This document shows positions 18,298 to 26,845 of a DNA stretch of 64,000 bases, one piece after another (position 1 is the stretch's first letter; each line of letters opens with the position of its first letter). The translations under genes and the position numbers were made by a program. Under the pieces are notes generated by a model. It saw nothing but the letters and a program-made list of their open reading frames with translations. It made no database searches and was not told where the DNA came from. Source of the DNA: Halioxenophilus aromaticivorans (GTDB lineage Bacteria; Pseudomonadota; Gammaproteobacteria; Pseudomonadales; Cellvibrionaceae); NCBI RefSeq assembly GCF_042850945.1, contig NZ_AP031496.1, forward strand, positions 4,588,001 to 4,652,000. The letters are read 5' to 3'.

Positions 18298-19335
18298 TTA
18301 TTGCTCAGCTTTGCGCCACTGCGACCAGTGGGCAACTATGTCATCGACCAAATGCCCGCCCACGGCAACAATATTTTGCAACGTGATATCAAATCCACCC
18401 GCCGTATTGCCCGGAGCCGGATCTAAATGTTGTAGCGTGGATTCGCTAGCGCTACCTTGATCAAAATTCACCGCACCGCGTAAACTCAACAAACGCTGTG
18501 TGCCGTGCAATCGGTTTATCACCTGCGCAATGGCGGCGGCTTCCATTTCTGTCATTGTGTAGGGCGGTGCGTCGTATAACTCGGTGATGTACTGCGCCTC
18601 GCGAGACAAACCCGGGCCATGAAAAAACGTATCTCCGGTGATGTGGGTACCCATCAGTAAACGCGGCTTACGGCGAGCTTGCGGCTGGCTGTATCTTCGC
18701 TTGTATCGCTCGGCCGAGGGAGACGTCTGCAACGCAACAGATTGCGTTTTGCCATAGACTTTGTCTACCAAGTTTTGGTTTAAAGGGAAAGAGCGTAAAG
18801 ACTCGTAGCCTGCCCTGGGTTTAAACGCCGGTGACACAGCCGGCTCTTCTTCTGGCGACCAACGGTGCCCAAGATCATAATCCACCAACCAAGAGGCCCA
18901 ACTAACATCCCCAATCGTACCCACTGAAGGCGGAATACCCGCAACGCCTGTGATAAGAAAGTAGCTTTGGCTAAAATCAAATCGCTGGTCGAGTAAAATG
19001 GCCAACATGTTACTACTGGAAGCAACCTTGCCCATACCCAACACCGCGCCACAAACAGCCTCTGCATTACAATAGATGGGGTTGCTGGCGCCGACCACTG
19101 ACATAGGTTCACTATTAGCAAAATAGCGTTGATACCAATACTGGAACTCCCCGGCTTTGTCTCCTTGCATCTGACCAATCTCGAACATAGCGCCGATCAA
19201 TACCTTTACCTTGACGGGCTCCGCCGTTTTAGCGTCACCGGCCAGAGCAGCCTGGGTTAGCAGAAGGCTAATAAAACAGGCAAACACAGCGTTGGACCAA
19301 AATCTTAATCGTTTGACTTCAATATTGCTGCTCAT
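18298..19335 (-). CDS. Purine nucleoside permease (NUP) family secreted protein inside the V-ATPase operon
   Basis: A 345-residue protein with an N-terminal signal peptide (hydrophobic stretch ending in AALAGDA). The mature part matches the NUP family: ITGVAGIPP, TIGDVSWASWLVDYDLGHRW and GPGLSREAQYITELYDAPPYT, then MTEMEAAAIAQVINRLHG. Despite the name, these proteins resemble nucleoside-phosphorylase folds (the Glu-Met-Glu-Ala pattern matches that superfamily) and probably bind or cleave nucleosides in the periplasm. It lies 45 bp after the DUF2764-like gene and 27 bp before subunit A, so it is co-transcribed with the ATPase. No functional link is known. Family call good, activity unproven. 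Confidence 0.85.
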   Translation of the reverse strand: MSSNIEVKRLRFWSNAVFACFISLLLTQAALAGDAKTAEPVKVKVLIGAMFEIGQMQGDKAGEFQYWYQRYFANSEPMSVVGASNPIYCNAEAVCGAVLGMGKVASSSNMLAILLDQRFDFSQSYFLITGVAGIPPSVGTIGDVSWASWLVDYDLGHRWSPEEEPAVSPAFKPRAGYESLRSFPLNQNLVDKVYGKTQSVALQTSPSAERYKRRYSQPQARRKPRLLMGTHITGDTFFHGPGLSREAQYITELYDAPPYTMTEMEAAAIAQVINRLHGTQRLLSLRGAVNFDQGSASESTLQHLDPAPGNTAGGFDITLQNIVAVGGHLVDDIVAHWSQWRKAEQ

Positions 19336-19380
19336 CTAACAAAACCTCATACTTTATTAATGGCCCTCGATTAACCGGCC

Positions 19381-20088
19381 TCAAGAAACGTCGGATAACT
19401 CTGGTTCTGGCAGAGCGTCTAGGATCGATTCGAATACCACCATTGCGGCATCGGCTTGGTAGCTGCGCCAACGGTCGATAATGCACCACTGCAGATAATA
19501 AACGGCTAAAGCAGTAAAATCGTACTGCAAACCATTGGCCAAGCGACTAAGCCCACGCCAAATTTGCTGCATCATTAATTGTTCTAACGAATAAAACTGT
19601 TGGTTTAGGATAAATTGTTGGGCTTTTTCCAACCAGCCGTAACGACGACCTAGGCCAAAGGTTGGCTCCTGCCAGTGCTGGTGAATTACTCCCCGTAATT
19701 GGCTGGGTGTCCAGTCACCAGCAAGTGTGTTCCCTTGGCTCCGAGCCACCAGTGCTGCCACCAGCGCCCGCAGATCAATCACCTGGGTAATGAATAGGTT
19801 TAATCCCCCACAAGCAACACGTTGAACCAGACTTGATAATACAGCAAGCTGACTGTGCTTATCTTTCTCACTCACAATGCTCTGCCAATCGACTAACAGT
19901 CGTAATTGCGCCAATCTAGCTTGGTCTATCGCGTTTATAGCCGACAAACGTTTACGCAAAGTAATTTCGGAAACCGGAGAACAGGCCGTTTGCAGCGTCA
20001 ATGGCATGCGCGGCAAACTCGCCAGTAAATGAGTATATTCATAGGCTGGCTGGGATAAAACGGTGTCTTTTCCCGGATCTAAATTCAA
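19381..20088 (-). CDS. DUF2764-like V-ATPase operon protein (putative stalk subunit)
   Basis: A 235-residue soluble protein between subunits E and A, the place occupied by DUF2764 proteins in Chlamydia-, spirochaete- and Bacteroidetes-type V-ATPase operons. Sequence support is weaker: an N-terminal Tyr-x-Tyr-x-LLASLPRMPL segment resembles the usual opening of that family, followed by helical stretches rich in Leu, Gln and Trp. DUF2764 is thought to take the place of the missing central-stalk subunit C/d. Its start overlaps the subunit E stop by four bases (ATGA), so it is translationally coupled. The assignment rests mainly on position. Confidence 0.65.
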   Translation of the reverse strand: MNLDPGKDTVLSQPAYEYTHLLASLPRMPLTLQTACSPVSEITLRKRLSAINAIDQARLAQLRLLVDWQSIVSEKDKHSQLAVLSSLVQRVACGGLNLFITQVIDLRALVAALVARSQGNTLAGDWTPSQLRGVIHQHWQEPTFGLGRRYGWLEKAQQFILNQQFYSLEQLMMQQIWRGLSRLANGLQYDFTALAVYYLQWCIIDRWRSYQADAAMVVFESILDALPEPELSDVS

Positions 20089-20771
20089 CGAATAATGCCA
20101 TCCAACAAAGCACGAAAGCGCGGGTTCAAATAAGTCAACAACATATCTGCGATGGCTTCATCGGTAACATCCACCGATACCTTGTCGTCCTTGATTTCGA
20201 TTTTAATGCCCGCCAACTCGGCATCGCCACGGGTGAAAGTTACACCTTCTCGCAGGATTTTGTGCTGTTGTGAAAAAACAAAATCGGCCAACTCGCCACT
20301 TCCACCCAGCTCCGGGTCGTTGATAATATCCTCAAGCTGCATAATTTTATCGGGCAGCGTAATTTTTAACGCTTGAAGATTTCCGAGGTTTGCCTGATCG
20401 ATAATTTTTCCGGCGGCAGCTATAACCAATTGCTGAACGACATCGTCAGATTGCACCGTTTGATGAACCAATCGTTTAACATCGTCCGTAAAGCGGGTAA
20501 GCAGATGGTTTTTAATATCCAACACCATATCCCGGTAACAAGTCTGTAGATCTTCCTGCGCGGCTTGGCGCTCACGTTGGATGTTGTCTCTGGCTTGCTG
20601 AATCAACTGCTCACTTTGCTTTTTTGCCTGCGCCAGTGTTTGTTGCGCCTCATGCTCCGCTGCCGCCAATATTTGCCGGGACTTTTTCTCCGCCGCCTCA
20701 ACCCCTTCAGATTGCAACTTAGCCACTAATTCATCGATACCAAAGGCAATTTGCTCGGAATTTTTATTCAT
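20085..20771 (-). CDS. ntpE: V/A-type ATPase peripheral stalk subunit E
   Basis: A 228-residue protein with a long N-terminal helix rich in Glu, Gln, Lys and Ala (about residues 20-90), expected to form a coiled coil, and a C-terminal globular domain with the family pattern of about 110 residues. Subunit E is the stator that holds the A3B3 head to subunit I. No obvious subunit G/H partner is encoded in the operon. Overlaps with subunit K upstream and with the DUF2764-like gene downstream are both four bases. Confidence 0.85.
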   Translation of the reverse strand: MNKNSEQIAFGIDELVAKLQSEGVEAAEKKSRQILAAAEHEAQQTLAQAKKQSEQLIQQARDNIQRERQAAQEDLQTCYRDMVLDIKNHLLTRFTDDVKRLVHQTVQSDDVVQQLVIAAAGKIIDQANLGNLQALKITLPDKIMQLEDIINDPELGGSGELADFVFSQQHKILREGVTFTRGDAELAGIKIEIKDDKVSVDVTDEAIADMLLTYLNPRFRALLDGIIR

Positions 20772-21232
20772 AGTGCTGCACCACCACCCGTCACTAAGGA
20801 GCCGGACAACACCAGAGCAAAAATAAATACAAACACACCGAAACCCTCGACGATGGCGATAGGCGTGATAGACAACCCGAACAGTTCTGGTTTTTCTTTC
20901 ACAGAGTTAATTGCCGCCACACAGAGTCGCCCTTGCCAACTGGCAGTCAACAGAAACGCCACTCCCGCCAAACTGCCGATAGCGGCCAGGGCGACGCCTG
21001 TTTCTGGCCGAGCTTGGGCTTGGAAAGCAAACATTAACACGATGCCATAGATCACAAAGGTGGAAGGCAACACTGATATACCGATAAAACGCCCGTAGCC
21101 AGCTTCGGTATCCAACATTGCACCCAGCGCAGCCTGGCCACCCAGGGCGCAGCCAATCACACTACCCACTGCTCCCAACGCAACCGGCGCAAACACGCCC
21201 AACCAAGCTAAACCCAAAAGCACGTCATTCAT
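20768..21232 (-). CDS. ntpK: V/A-type ATPase membrane rotor subunit K (c-ring)
   Basis: A 154-residue proteolipid with four membrane helices arranged as two hairpins, the usual V-type duplication. The start is ATG 21232, overlapping the subunit I stop; an in-frame extension upstream is not family-like. The first hairpin reads VLPSTFVIYGIVL where Enterococcus NtpK has LPGTQGLYG, so the Gln ligand is Phe. The second hairpin keeps the essential carboxylate in AIVEGFGVF, and the third helix keeps Gln in WQGRL. The ring therefore has one carboxylate per four helices; coupling ion (Na or H) is uncertain. Confidence 0.9.
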   Translation of the reverse strand: MNDVLLGLAWLGVFAPVALGAVGSVIGCALGGQAALGAMLDTEAGYGRFIGISVLPSTFVIYGIVLMFAFQAQARPETGVALAAIGSLAGVAFLLTASWQGRLCVAAINSVKEKPELFGLSITPIAIVEGFGVFVFIFALVLSGSLVTGGGAAL

Positions 21233-23039
21233 AGGACAGGTCCCTGCAAGAAAAAGGTACAAACGGGTAGCCCTCGCCCGGCTCTCCCCAGTTATAGAAT
21301 TCGATAAAATTGAGTCGCAATCCGTGCACCACCCCAGCCATAATCGCTAACAATAAATTTACCGAATGACCAAACAGCAATATCAACAAGCCTCCGGCCA
21401 GAGCCAAACCACCTTGATGGATATTGTGCATGGCCAATTGGTTAAATGTGACAGCCAAGGATGCGCTGGCCAAGCCCAGGGCAAACAACCGCATGTAACT
21501 GAGGGTATCGCCAAACAATTTGGAGCTGTTCAACAGTGGTAAAAACCCATTAGCGAGGCTACGCCACCAACCTTGATTATCGTTTAAACTGCGCCAAACC
21601 GAGCCGACCCCAACCGCAACAAAGCCCAGGGCCAGCAGGCCTTGAGCGCACCATACTGGCCATAATTCATTGGCAAAGACGGTGTGCGAAAGGCCAGCAA
21701 ACAGCCACCAAAAAAATCCCCCCAGCGCCATAGCGCTCCAGCCAGCTTTGCTAAGCCACTTAGACCTGGGAGCAATTTCACCCTTTAATGCGCTGAAATT
21801 AGCCACCACAATATGCAACACACCAATAAAAACAGAAAGTTGCATCATGATTTGGTAGTTGTCTAAATCCAATAGATGCAAGTGGCTCAGCCAACCATTG
21901 CCGGGCGAAACGCCAAAATAGCTGCCCACCAAAATGCCCCAGGCCAAAGCCGTTATCACCATTACGGCGGCCAGCCAACGCAGATCCCGGCCCAAAGCAC
22001 TGTGCTCTAGGCGGCGCCAATAACACCCGAGAACACCTCCTAGAAGAAGCGCATAGCCAGCATCGGACAATATCATGGCAAAAAAAAGTGAAAAGAATAA
22101 ATACAAGTGCGCCGACGGGTCCCAAGCATGATAACTGGGCAGTTGATAAACGCCAGCCAGCAAAGCACCTGATTTAAACCATTTATTGGGCGCCAATAGG
22201 GTTGGGGGTAAATCCTCTGCATTTGCAGTACGGGCGGTAAAGGCAAACCGATTATGAGCCGCTAGGGTTTCAAATTCGGCCACACGTTTTTTTGGCAGCC
22301 AAATTTGAAGCGTAAAAAAACCGCCAGACACTCTACATAGGCTGCGTGCGTAGTTAGCAAAAGTACGGTTATCAGCGACGATCATGTGCTTCTCAATTAA
22401 ACCAATAAAACGAGTCAGCAGATAACGTTGATGGTAGAGTTCATCTAACTTCTGCTCTAACGTGTCTTGTTCTTGCAATAATTGACTTAAGGGCTTTGCC
22501 CCCAGATGCTGGCGAGTTACGGGAAGCAATGTCGGTGACGGTTCGTGCTGACTAATCACTACAACGTACAGTTTGGTATTGCTACGCCCCACTATTTGCC
22601 AAGGCAAAGTTAACTCGGTCAACGCTCGGCGCTTAGACATTGGCAACAAGTAAAACCAAAACCGATAGTGACCAATAGTTTGTCTTGGGGGAAAGTCGAA
22701 GTCGCCCCAAGGTCTTACCAGCTCTATTCGTTGACGAACTTTCTCTAATTGTTGTTCGCATTCTCGCAGTTGCTGCTTTACCGCTAAAGCCGCAGCAACG
22801 GTTTGTTGAAAATCAAACTGCGCAAAGTGATTTAACCGGCGGCGCTGTTGTGCGCCGCCCTTTAAAAACTTTAGGGCTAATTTTCCGTCTGCATCCCTGG
22901 CAGTTTGCGAAGCCCCAGACGAGGCCTTATCGTCGGCAATTAAGTGACATTGGCCGTAGTGCTGCAAGGTTTTTAGCACCCGAGACTGATCGCGGCTGGA
23001 AGCGGCTACAGTCACCTTGACCAGCGGAACTATACTCAT
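21225..23039 (-). CDS. ntpI: V/A-type ATPase membrane subunit I (a)
   Basis: A 604-residue subunit: a soluble N-terminal half with helical arms (about residues 1-300) and a C-terminal half with seven or eight membrane helices. The essential Arg that faces the rotor carboxylate is in LSYMRLFALGLASASLAVTF near residue 515. Other conserved parts are FFAMILSDAGYALLLGG and FGHSVNLLLAIMAGVVHGLR. It forms the half-channels for ion movement. It follows subunit D by 95 bp and overlaps subunit K. Confidence 0.93.
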   Translation of the reverse strand: MSIVPLVKVTVAASSRDQSRVLKTLQHYGQCHLIADDKASSGASQTARDADGKLALKFLKGGAQQRRRLNHFAQFDFQQTVAAALAVKQQLRECEQQLEKVRQRIELVRPWGDFDFPPRQTIGHYRFWFYLLPMSKRRALTELTLPWQIVGRSNTKLYVVVISQHEPSPTLLPVTRQHLGAKPLSQLLQEQDTLEQKLDELYHQRYLLTRFIGLIEKHMIVADNRTFANYARSLCRVSGGFFTLQIWLPKKRVAEFETLAAHNRFAFTARTANAEDLPPTLLAPNKWFKSGALLAGVYQLPSYHAWDPSAHLYLFFSLFFAMILSDAGYALLLGGVLGCYWRRLEHSALGRDLRWLAAVMVITALAWGILVGSYFGVSPGNGWLSHLHLLDLDNYQIMMQLSVFIGVLHIVVANFSALKGEIAPRSKWLSKAGWSAMALGGFFWWLFAGLSHTVFANELWPVWCAQGLLALGFVAVGVGSVWRSLNDNQGWWRSLANGFLPLLNSSKLFGDTLSYMRLFALGLASASLAVTFNQLAMHNIHQGGLALAGGLLILLFGHSVNLLLAIMAGVVHGLRLNFIEFYNWGEPGEGYPFVPFSCRDLSYE

Positions 23040-23134
23040 TGCACGTTTCTCATTGGACTGAATCCATTTCGCTATGTGTCACAGAGCGTTTCATTTAGCG
23101 CTTAGCCCTAGGCTATTAGTAATTGCTAACAGGC

Positions 23135-23743
23135 TCACGGCATCGGGTCTGGAAGTGCCCGGCGGCGTTTAGCTATTTTGGCAGCAACCACCGCCTCGCG
23201 CTCTCGATCCCCCAGATAGACTTGTATGCGTTTAATATTGCTACTGGTGCGTGGAATCAATACATTATCAAACAGGTTAACACGCTGGGTAGTCTTAACC
23301 ACCGCGGCGCGTAATAAGACGAGCTGTTGTTTTTTAACCTTTAGCGCCACACGTAGCTGTATAGCGGTCAATAATTGCTGCTGTAAATAACCTAACCAGG
23401 GCGCATTTACCATGGGGGGGCGGGGTATTACCGTAGCACCGTATTCAACTACGTGGGGTAAAATAACGCCCATTTGGCTGCGGCTCTCAACGCTCACCTG
23501 CCCAACAGATACTAGATCAGAGATAGAAAACCGCAGCGCCGACAGCATGGGCAATTGATTTTTTACAGTGGCCATCACTTCTTCCAGTTCACGGCACAGC
23601 GCATCGTACTCAATTTGGCATTGCTTTTGAGCTTGGCGTAATTGCTGACGCTTTAAATCCAGCGCAGGTAAAAAGCGCTGGTAAGCCATCAGTTTTTTAC
23701 GCTCGCTGGCCAACGTATGTTTCGATAGCAGTAATCGAGCCAT
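23135..23743 (-). CDS. ntpD: V/A-type ATPase central shaft subunit D
   Basis: A 202-residue, mostly helical protein that should form the rotating central shaft. The N-terminal LLLSKHTLASERKKL, central helices with many Gln and Leu, and the C-terminal segment RVNLFDNVLIPRTSSNIKRI are the family's conserved parts; the last is the best signature of subunit D. It starts two bases after the subunit B stop. No subunit F gene is visible in the operon, as also in chlamydial V-ATPases. Confidence 0.9.
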   Translation of the reverse strand: MARLLLSKHTLASERKKLMAYQRFLPALDLKRQQLRQAQKQCQIEYDALCRELEEVMATVKNQLPMLSALRFSISDLVSVGQVSVESRSQMGVILPHVVEYGATVIPRPPMVNAPWLGYLQQQLLTAIQLRVALKVKKQQLVLLRAAVVKTTQRVNLFDNVLIPRTSSNIKRIQVYLGDREREAVVAAKIAKRRRALPDPMP

Positions 23744-23745
23744 GG

Positions 23746-25089
23746 CTAGCTGGCCAACTGTTGCTTTGGAAAATATTGATCGACTAACGCCTGCTTCATT
23801 AACAACTGTTCTGGCTTAAAACACTCCGCCAACGTCTGCCAACACAAATCTAAAGCGTCTTCTAAGGGCATACTGATATCCAAGCCCATAAAGCGTCGTT
23901 CAAACAACTGACCAAACTTGAGTAATTGTTGGTCATACTCCGTCAAGTCAAAGGCCATGGCACTTTTCTGCTCGGCGGCCTTGGATTCAGAATAGAAACG
24001 AATCATGGTGTTCATAATGGGGCTGTGGTCGCGCCGGGTTTGCTTACCCGCTACTTGCTGCTTTAAGCGAGACAGCGACCCAAAGGGGTCTAACTTGCCG
24101 TCATGCAAGTAAAACTGTCCTTCGGTGATGTAGCCCGTGTTATCGGGTACCGGGTGGGTAACATCGTGACCAGGCATGGTGGTCACCGACAGGATGGTTA
24201 ACGACCCACCTTGGGCGTAGTCACAGGCTTTTTCATAGCGACGAGCCAGCTGCGAATACAAGTCTCCGGTGTAGCCCCGGTTTGAGGGCACTCGCTCATT
24301 GGCCACCCCCACCTCCTTTAGTGCGTCAGCAAAGGCGGTCATATCCGTTAGCAACACCAGTACCCGCTTACCCTCTTCTACGGCAAAAAATTCAGCCACA
24401 GCTAGGGCTAAATCCGGTACCAGTAACCGTTCGACAATGGAATCCGACGCTTGGTTAACAAACATCACCGTGCGCGCTGCAAGGCCTGCGGAAAGAAACG
24501 ACTGCCGAAAGAAGTGGTAGTCGTCAAAGCCTAAACCTAACCCTCCGAACACCACCAGATCCGCATCGGCCTGAATGCCTATGCGGGCCAGAAGCGCATT
24601 GTGAGGTTCGCCAGACACAGAAAAAATGGGAATTTTTTGACTCTCAACCAAACAATTAAAAACATCGATCATGGGCACGTTGGTGCGAATCATTTTCGAT
24701 GCCAGCACCCGATGCATAGGGTTTACCGTGGGACCCGCCAAAGGAATTTTTTTGTCGAAAGATAGGTCCGGCCCACTATCAATGGCCTCGCCTTTACCAT
24801 TAAAAATGCGGCCCAGGACATTGTCGCTGGCAGTCACCATCATTGGCTGGTTGAGAAACCGCACACTGGCATCGGTGGCCAGGCCCTTGGTACCGTCGAA
24901 CACCTGCAGGGTCACTTGGGGCCCGTTTATCTCCGTAACTTGGGCCAAACGACTGCCATTGTCTTGGTCAATCAACGCTAAATCAGCCAAACGCACAGCA
25001 GGCGCAGCTCCTGGCTCTGGCATGGCTACGCGCACCAAGTCGCCCACGATGTGGGTGATGGAGTGATAGGATGTGTAGCAACCCTTCAT
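23746..25089 (-). CDS. ntpB: V/A-type ATPase regulatory subunit B
   Basis: A 447-residue non-catalytic partner of subunit A. It has the RecA-like core, but the P-loop is replaced by FSVSGEPHNALLARI, as in all B subunits. Further landmarks are LLTDMTAFADALKEV and the SxPxxRGYTGDLYSQLA region with a nucleotide-site Arg. The start is ATG 25089 with a GGGGGG tract six bases upstream; the frame continues two codons to a TTG. It is the first gene of the operon here, whereas B normally follows A. The promoter should lie in 25090-25372, shared with the divergent oxygenase gene. Confidence 0.95.
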   Translation of the reverse strand: MKGCYTSYHSITHIVGDLVRVAMPEPGAAPAVRLADLALIDQDNGSRLAQVTEINGPQVTLQVFDGTKGLATDASVRFLNQPMMVTASDNVLGRIFNGKGEAIDSGPDLSFDKKIPLAGPTVNPMHRVLASKMIRTNVPMIDVFNCLVESQKIPIFSVSGEPHNALLARIGIQADADLVVFGGLGLGFDDYHFFRQSFLSAGLAARTVMFVNQASDSIVERLLVPDLALAVAEFFAVEEGKRVLVLLTDMTAFADALKEVGVANERVPSNRGYTGDLYSQLARRYEKACDYAQGGSLTILSVTTMPGHDVTHPVPDNTGYITEGQFYLHDGKLDPFGSLSRLKQQVAGKQTRRDHSPIMNTMIRFYSESKAAEQKSAMAFDLTEYDQQLLKFGQLFERRFMGLDISMPLEDALDLCWQTLAECFKPEQLLMKQALVDQYFPKQQLAS

Positions 25090-25372
25090 AGCCAACCCCC
25101 CAATGCCGGTGACTGCTTACATTATTAGATTCTGAGATAATAAAATACTGGGTTAAACAGCGGGTGAATACTTAGAGATGCTCTTTTATTTACCTAAATC
25201 AATTTAGCGCGAAAAAGTCTTTTCGCAGCTCGCCGTGGTTGGTAGATTTGCCGCCTAACAATACCACCTTCATAAAAATGTCACATCCACTGACTATGGT
25301 TTTCGCTCAATGCCCCTCTAAAAACTCAACCTTTTAGAGACTATTCGTCAAGATTCAAAGACGCCTACCGCC

Positions 25373-26011
25373 ATGACACAAATGCACATCGAAAACCTCT
25401 TCCCCACACCTGTGATGCGGGTTGAAAAGATCTTTAGCCCACAGGAATTGGATACCCTGCAAACACAGCTAGGTAACGGCGCCACGGTAGCCAACGCCAA
25501 AACCGACTTACTGACCCACACCCAACCACTAAACACTGATGACATTGCCGAACTGGGTGATTTATCCCACCGATTACAAGATTACCTGCGAGATTTTGGT
25601 TTCTTAATGTTTGGCGAAAACCTGCACTGGACAGTAAAAGAAATGTGGATGAATGAATCGGTTACCGGCGCAGCACAGCTATTACATTCCCACGCCAATA
25701 GCATGATTTCTGCTGTTATTTATCTCACCGACGTACACCCATCGGCACGGATTGTTTTTCACAAGCCCAGCAGTGGCAATCAGTTTATTTTCAGCAACAC
25801 CCACGCCGAAAGTGCCACTACCCCGTTTAATGCTGAACGCTGGGTTCCTGAACAACTCAACCGCGGCGATGTTGTATTTTTCCCCAGTTATATGCAGCAT
25901 GCGGTGCCCCCAAACCAAGGCAACCAACCCCGCATCAGCATTGCACTAAATGCCTTACCGGATCGGTTGAAAAGCTGGGATTACCAAGTCAATTTTAACC
26001 ACTCTTCCTAA
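25373..26011 (+). CDS. TIGR02466 family putative 2-oxoglutarate/Fe(II) oxygenase
   Basis: A 212-residue protein with the double-stranded beta-helix pattern of TIGR02466. Iron ligands are probably in LLHSHANSMISAVIYL (His-x-His region near residue 105) and in FFPSYMQHAVPPN (distal His). The Arg binding the 2-oxoglutarate carboxylate is in QPRISIALNAL. The N-terminal IENLFPTPVMRVEKI is typical. Substrate unknown; homologues are common in marine bacteria and phages. A second oxygenase gene follows 12 bp downstream, indicating an operon. Confidence 0.87.
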   Translation: MTQMHIENLFPTPVMRVEKIFSPQELDTLQTQLGNGATVANAKTDLLTHTQPLNTDDIAELGDLSHRLQDYLRDFGFLMFGENLHWTVKEMWMNESVTGAAQLLHSHANSMISAVIYLTDVHPSARIVFHKPSSGNQFIFSNTHAESATTPFNAERWVPEQLNRGDVVFFPSYMQHAVPPNQGNQPRISIALNALPDRLKSWDYQVNFNHSS

Positions 26012-26023
26012 CTGGGTATTGGT

Positions 26024-26800
26024 GTGCACCTTGTATTTGAAAGTGACCAAGCCTTGGTCATCGACAATTTTTTAGCAGCCTCCGACTTCGAACAAATGTG
26101 GCGATGGTTCCAGGTTGCACCATTTTTTCCAAACGATCTGCGAGGTCTACACGGCGCCTGGCGCTTGGACGACGGCCGCGTGTTTCGGGGGCCAGACGTC
26201 TACTACGGCAAGATTGCCCAGGAGGTTGCCGCCAATAACGAGGGCGCCTTCGCCTACCCTACAGGCACCGCTTTGGATTTATTGGCGCAAACGTTCTGCC
26301 AAGCCTCAGAACTCTACCGAAGGCTGGTTGGCAGTGAAGGCAAAGAGTGGCGGACCATGGCCATGGCACCGCGTTTATATGAGCGTGGCAGTAGCCTCTA
26401 TTGGCATCGCGACACCCCATCGGTGGTCACCGGCTCTTGTACCTACTACGCTCACCCGGAATGGAACATACAATGGGGCGGCGAGCTGTACATCGCCCAT
26501 CCCTCGGCTCTGAAAATACCAGCATCCCATGGCCCATCAATGATAGCCCCCAAAGAGGTTATCGGCCGAGGACAGGTGCAGCTTTCCGGTCATTTGGATA
26601 ATCGGGAAGTTAACGCTGCTTTAATGGAGGCGGGCATGGGCTATTACGTAATGCCGAAACCCAACCGGTTGGTGGTGATGAAAACCGGCAATCCCCATAT
26701 GATCAGCGCAGTCAAGCCAGCTGCTGGTGACCATGTGCGCGCCAGTGTAACGATGTTTCTAATTCGTCCCGGCCAGGAAGGCGTGGAAGGGTTGCGTTAA
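26024..26800 (+). CDS. 2-oxoglutarate/Fe(II) oxygenase family protein
   Basis: A 258-residue protein, probably another 2OG-Fe(II) dioxygenase. Proposed iron ligands are His and Asp in LYWHRDTPS near residue 127 and a distal His in TGNPHMISAV near 225. An Arg in HVRASVTMF would bind 2-oxoglutarate. GGELYIAHPS fits the second strand of the fold. The start is GTG 26024 without a clear SD sequence, but the gap to the preceding oxygenase gene is only 12 bp. Its stop codon lies within a three-copy 14-bp tandem repeat. The substrate is not known; prolyl or peptidyl hydroxylase activity is one possibility. Confidence 0.78.
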   Translation: MHLVFESDQALVIDNFLAASDFEQMWRWFQVAPFFPNDLRGLHGAWRLDDGRVFRGPDVYYGKIAQEVAANNEGAFAYPTGTALDLLAQTFCQASELYRRLVGSEGKEWRTMAMAPRLYERGSSLYWHRDTPSVVTGSCTYYAHPEWNIQWGGELYIAHPSALKIPASHGPSMIAPKEVIGRGQVQLSGHLDNREVNAALMEAGMGYYVMPKPNRLVVMKTGNPHMISAVKPAAGDHVRASVTMFLIRPGQEGVEGLR

Positions 26801-26830
26801 AAGGGATGCGCTAAAAGGGTTGCGCTAAAA
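26789..26830. repeat. 14-bp tandem repeat, three copies, spanning a stop codon
   Basis: Units at 26789-26802 (GGGTTGCGTTAAAA), 26803-26816 (GGGATGCGCTAAAA) and 26817-26830 (GGGTTGCGCTAAAA). The first unit encodes the last residues and the TAA of the oxygenase gene; the others are downstream. Confidence 0.9.
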
Positions 26831-26845
26831 CGCCAAAATTGATTA

